Part shown: positions 59,901 to 64,000 of the stretch, piece by piece
Numbering within the stretch: the stretch's first letter is position 1
How the letters are laid out: each line of letters starts with the position of its first letter
Assembly: GCA_029204225.1 (NCBI GenBank)
Contig: CM055100.1
Span: forward strand, 47,506,516 to 47,570,515
Length of the DNA stretch: 64,000 nt
From: Diphasiastrum complanatum
Lineage: Eukaryota > Streptophyta > Lycopodiopsida > Lycopodiales > Lycopodiaceae
Direction: 5' to 3'
Program-made: the position numbers and the translations under genes
Notes under the pieces: model-generated
Database searches by the model: none
The model's input: the letters and a program-made list of their open reading frames with translations, nothing else
Told to the model about the DNA's origin: nothing

Positions 59901-60499
59901 AAGTCTTTGCATGTCATAAGGAACCACTCTTTTTGGTATAAGATTCTTTAAGATCCAAACTTTGTTAACTTCTGGTCTATGCAAAGATCTAAGAATCCAT
60001 CTTCCCAAAACCATTGTATATGTATTTGGCCTTGGGCCAATTGATCTTGCATAATTTGAAAGAAAAATTCTTCAGAAGGGTGGGGGGGGGGAGGGTTGAT
60101 TCTTCAGCAAGTCTCTAGAATGAATGATTTTGTGATTGAATGTTAAATTTCGTCACTAAGTTTTGGAGTTCTTTTCCAAGTTCTATTCAACTGTGTTTTG
60201 TTGATTTGTTTAAGTCACAACTTCTAAAGTCAGGACTTTAGTATTAGTAGACCTTCACTTCAATTTCATAAATTTGGATGTGTTGAGCATATGTATGTGT
60301 GGGCCTATCGTTGATCTAACATCTCCCTACAAAACAGCCTTCAAACTATTTTTTAAGCTATCATAAATCTGCCTTCCTAGATTTGACTATGAGAACTTGT
60401 CACAAAATTGCCAAACAGGATTTACAATCCCCAAGAGGTGTTTGAAGGCCTAAAACTTGACATCTTGATTCCCCCTTTGAACTATAGATAAAGCAGATT

Positions 60500-62400
60500 T
60501 TGAACTACCATATATCAGAGGGGTGAACAAGAATTATAAGATTTGAAGATTTTATTAAGAAAAAACACCTTATCATTTGAGGACACTGGTCCTTTGACAA
60601 TTTGAGTCCTAGCTCCATTGGTGAGTGAGCTAACTTGCAATTCACCAGATTAAATCTGATCAACTTATTGTAAATGTATCTTTGTTGAGTGATATAGATC
60701 AACTTCTACTTCTTATCTTGTTGGATTTGAATACCTAGACAATATTGAGCTTCGTCCAGATTTGTGAAGTCGAATTCTGAAGACAACATTCATTTCTCAT
60801 CTTTTATTAGTTCAGCACTGTTACTGAAGAGAAGTGTGTCATCCACATATAAAGTGATAACAATAAAAGAATGCTGCACTGACTTGAAGTAGACATTCGA
60901 GTCTGAAACACTTGATTCATAGTCGTGATCGATAAGAAAAGTGTTGATCCTCTGGAACCATGCTCTGGCAAATTGCTTCAAGCCATAAAGTGCTTTATGG
61001 AGTTTGCATAAATGATTATTTTTGCCTTCGATAATGTAACCTTCAGGCTATATCATGTAGATATCTTCTTAGATAACTCCATTCAGATAAGCTATATGTA
61101 CATCCATCTAGTATATCTCTAGATTGGCTGCAACAACATATGACAATAGAAGCCTAATTGAATAATGCTTAACTACCGGACTAAAAGTCTCTGTATAGTC
61201 AACATTCTGTATTTGCAAAAATTCTCGTGTGACAAGTTGAGCTTTTCTTGGTCAATGTTTCCATCTGCCTTGTATTTGATTTTGAATATCCGTCTGCAAT
61301 CAACATTTCTACTGGCAGGCAATTTGACAATAGTCCAAGTCTGGTTCTTGATGAGAGATGAATACTCTCTATCCATGGGTTCTCTCCATAGATCGAAATC
61401 AAGCTGACTAAGTGTTTCTTCGACAATAGTTGTCTCTCAAATAAGATAAGTCGTAGATCGATATACCTTTAAGTGGTCTGCGCTCTTTTGACAATCTTCT
61501 AAGAGATAGACGAGACTCATTTCTTTGATTATATTGTTGTTACTACGCTGCAACATCGACTTTTGATTCGTTGTTAATAAGCTATTCATCTGGTGTAGAT
61601 GAGCTTGAACCTTCAACAAGATCAGTCAAGTCGGAAACATAAGTGTTCAATACTTTGGGAGTATCCGACAATTCGACTATATGAGCTTTGCCCTTGCATT
61701 TGAGGTCGATAGATTGATCTTTGATAAAAACGATATCCCGACTAGTGAATATCTTTTATTTGACAAAATCATACAGCCTATAAGCTTTATCTGAAATAGT
61801 ATAGCCAATGAAAATGGATTTGATATTGTGGAAGTCGAGCTTCTTCCTTATATCTTGAGGTCTCTGTGCATAAGCAATACATCCAAACATGTGTAAATTC
61901 GATAGTGATGGTTTCTCCTTGAATTCGGTTGAGACGTACTCTCCCTCGTGACCAGACCTCATTGCTTTAATTCTTCTGTCAGTTTCCAATTCTGCTTAAC
62001 TCATTCTTTTGTCAGTTTCCAATCCTTGAACTGTCAAAATTTTTAAAAGCCTCCGACTTTTGTTTAATGAAACAAACAAATGTTCTTTTCAAATATTCGT
62101 CAATGAAGGTAATGAAATACTTTGCATCAAGCAATGATAGAGTTTGCATTATACCACATATATCTAAGGGAACAATATCTAGAACATATTTTGTTGTATG
62201 CCTATAACTCGATCTAAATGAAATCTTAGTCTGTTTTTTGACAATGCAGTTATGACAGACAAGAAGGTCGACTGTATCGATTGGATAGTCGAGATCAAGT
62301 GGTAAGGACTATTTTGACATGTTCGACACAGATGTATGATTCAAATGTACTAATCTATTATGCCAAAATAATGTCTTATTGACTAGAACATAGGTATTCA
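60500..62400 (-). pseudogene. Copia element K, decayed internal fragment
   Basis: A minus-strand copia related to C. Reading from 62400 down: GAG-pre-integrase remnant, integrase start with SLLDAKYFITFIDEY in a broken frame, GHEGEYVSTEFKE (61920) joined directly to KPSLSNLHMFGCIAYAQ (about 100 residues missing), reverse transcriptase MDREYSSLIKNQTW (61376), FARAWFQRINTF and the active site TLYVDDTLLF (about 60860), and ITQQRYIYNKL..NCKLAHSP (60700-60600). RNase H is missing. A 21-bp direct repeat, ATTCTTYTGTCAGTTTCCAAT, occurs at about 61970-61990 and 62003-62023. No LTR is recognised. Confidence 0.85.
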
Positions 62401-62439
62401 ATGGTTGACTTGTAGCGAATAACAATTACACCTACCTAG

Positions 62440-62776
62440 GCGTGCTCGAGCTGGCTACCTAGTTTGTAGAGGATACAAACATGCAAATTGAGAACAACAT
62501 TCTCGCCCCTTTTTTGTGGAGCCAAGAGCATCTAATTAACGGCACGGTGTTAAACTTGAAGCCCTCCACCGTTGGATTTCTCCCTAAGCGTTCAGATTTT
62601 GCCACGTTTTTATATTCAACGGTATCGAAGAGTCCATGTGGCAAGTCTACCACGTGGAGTAAATCCAAGTGGTCGGGCATAGGTATACCGTGCGCTAAAA
62701 GCACCACCCACCATCGCCCAGAATTTATACAATAAAAAGTAGCGAGAGAGAGAGAGAGAAAAGAGAGAAGAGAGGA
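62440..62776 (+). promoter_or_regulatory. Promoter and GA-rich leader of the At4g14100-like gene
   Basis: A G-box CACGTG lies at 62651-62656. A TATA-like TTATACAATAAAAAG lies at about 62725-62739, followed by a GA-rich leader (62742-62775) up to the ATG. G-boxes bind bZIP and bHLH factors (known); their use here is inference. The region is bounded upstream by copia K. Confidence 0.5.
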
Positions 62777-63423
62777 ATGAGGAGGCCGGCGAGGTGGGTA
62801 TTGCTGCTGTTTATGAAGGTAAGCTGTAGAATTACTGCATTTTAGTGCTAATCTTTCAAGCAAACAGCCATCAAATCAAAACCCATCTCTTAAATTTGAC
62901 TCCATTTTCATAAAATCTCATGGATTCTGTGGTTTCTTTGATTTGGGTTTTGATTCTTGAGCTGTTGTTGTATGCTGTTAGGTCTCAATTGCTTCATTGC
63001 TGCTGCTTTTCTTCTTCACATTGCCCAGTAGTGCAGAAGCTGACCCCACCCCCCAGCCATGGCCTCCCCAGTTCCACTCCCTCATGTTCCAAAACTTCAG
63101 TGGCTCTCTTTCCATCATAGACCTGTGGTATGACTGGCCTAATGGCAGGAACTTCAACATAATCAGATCACAGCTGGGAGGCCTGCTGTATGATTTGGAG
63201 TGGAATAATGGCACCTCCTACTTCTATGACCTGCAGAAGAAGACATGCAAAACAATCCACTTTGGTGTGGGCATATTGCGCCGTAACTGGCTTGAAAATG
63301 CCACCTACCTAGGCGTGCAGGCTGTGGATAATTTTACTTGCAATGTATGGACAAAGGCAGATTTCATATGGTACTATGAGGATGTTGCTTCCAAACGGCC
63401 AGTACATTGGACCTTTTTCGATG
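62777..63423 (+). CDS. At4g14100-like secreted protein, first two exons
   Basis: Plant protein family annotated as At4g14100-like, of unknown biochemical function. Exon 1 is 62777-62818 (14 codons from ATG); intron 62819-62981 (GT..AG); exon 2 is 62982-63423, ending with a GT donor inside FDG. The joined 161 residues start with a basic and then strongly hydrophobic signal peptide ([13 protein letters not shown], then [19 protein letters not shown]), followed by the mature start [12 protein letters not shown]. Conserved features: [45 protein letters not shown] and [18 protein letters not shown]. Four N-glycosylation sequons (NFS, NGT, NAT, NFT) and paired cysteines agree with a secreted or lumenal protein. 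The family is about 200 residues, so a last exon of about 45 residues should lie past the right edge. No lesions are seen; the gene looks intact. Confidence 0.88.
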
Positions 63424-64000
63424 GTATGATCCTCAATCTTGTGAATAAGCTTATGCAACCATTGTTTTTGCTGACTATCAAAAAGTGACAGAAAATGCAG
63501 ATCAAAGGTTAGTGCCCTTAGATAAGAAGTGAGATTGCTATGACAGAAATGAAAATTTTCTCCACAGTAGACAACATAGATAAGAGTGGTCGCTGCGTCT
63601 TTGAAGATGCGAGCTCAAATTCACTTGCTGCCGGAAAAGCATACCTAGGAGCCTTGTGCCCCAATCTCGGCTTGGCCTATACGTGGATGTATGGTGCAAA
63701 TATTGTCCATATAGAAGCTAGTGCAATCAAATACGGTTGCAGAATAAGATGGATAAAACTTTTAATTAGCTTGTGATGGACTTGGGTATAGTTGTCTCCC
63801 AGACTGGTTTTATGGGCGTAGGGTTTCTGTATTGGCCACATTATTTGTATTCTTTGTGTTTTTTGCTTCTTTCCCTACCTCTAAGATGTCGTCGAGATGG
63901 GACCCAAGCACAGCGAGTATCAGCCTCATTTACCGGTAGCCTTACTTGGGTAAGGTTGTTTTGGCTGTAGAATTTGGAGCACTGGGCAAAATTGAGTATC
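63424..64000 (+). other. Second intron (to window end) of the At4g14100-like gene
   Basis: The stretch after the exon 2 donor does not contain the expected last exon. An open stretch at 63540-63776 has protein-like composition but matches nothing I know and lacks the family's C-terminal pattern. I read it as intron. Confidence 0.55.

Larger units (their letters stand above)
58391..60318 (+). repeat. Probable 3' LTR of gypsy G, with internal repeats
   Basis: The region after the chromodomain has LTR-like content: a purine-rich CGGAGGAGTA (58409), a tandem 23-bp repeat (58738-58760 and 58761-58783), a TATA box TATAAAAGG (59258-59266), a (CT)n tract and a minisatellite, and an end GATCTAACA near 60318. 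No second copy exists in the window to prove the boundaries. Confidence 0.35.

Noticed and set aside
62429-63318. Exact 17-bp match (CACCTACCTAGGCGTGC) at 62429-62445 and 63302-63318, the latter in the At4g14100-like exon
   Set aside because: A 17-bp match somewhere in 64 kb is not far from chance, and no similarity extends beyond it.
63540-63776. 79-codon frame as a third exon of the At4g14100-like gene
   Set aside because: It lacks the family C-terminal pattern and no suitable acceptor joins it in phase with exon 2; treated as intron.

Overview
This window is nuclear DNA of a land plant with a repeat-rich genome. The evidence is spliced genes with GT..AG introns and plant-type protein families (a HAK/KUP potassium transporter and an At4g14100-like secreted protein), plus plant-type Ty1/copia and Ty3/gypsy chromodomain retrotransposons with tRNA-iMet or tRNA-Asp-like primer sites. 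The sequence alone does not settle the clade. The density of old nested elements fits a large genome such as a conifer, fern or repeat-rich angiosperm. Only two host genes are visible and both are cut by the window edges.

Left edge (1-4990): the 5' part of a HAK/KUP/KT K+ transporter on the minus strand, three exons (4174-4025, 2822-2597, 1480-1235) that splice in frame, with a GA-rich leader and a TATA-like box next to three dyad sites. From 5 to 10.3 kb there is AT-rich non-coding DNA with small tandem repeats and a 128-bp MITE (6603-6730) with an 8-bp target duplication.

10.3-16.7 kb: a composite of a gypsy-like non-autonomous family (family A) with three LTRs and two differently deleted copies of one unknown ORF, and no pol. 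Its LTRs carry hairpins with a near-constant loop and differing but complementary stems. A fourth, truncated, inverted copy lies at 26.1-27.1 kb. 16.7-22 kb is non-coding, with a (TG)n tract and a three-copy tandem repeat of about 300-370 bp. 22.0-26.1 kb is a decayed copia element (B) bounded by inverted copies of its LTR.

28-62.4 kb is a nest of retroelements. Copia element C (30.2-31.7 and 52.9-55.3 kb) is split by LTR element H (31707-52923, 5-bp duplication GTCAA). H carries inside it a full-length chromovirus E (33830-40091), a minus-strand copia F (41.45-46.95 kb), a gypsy fragment I (47.0-48.3 kb) and a copia fragment J (48.3-49.2 kb). After C come a chromodomain gypsy G (55.3-58.4 kb) with a probable LTR to about 60.3 kb, and a minus-strand copia K (60.5-62.4 kb). 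All pol reading frames carry stops or frameshifts, so none of these copies looks able to encode its own machinery.

Right edge (62.4-64 kb): promoter and first two exons of an At4g14100-like secreted glycoprotein gene on the plus strand, with its last exon beyond the window.
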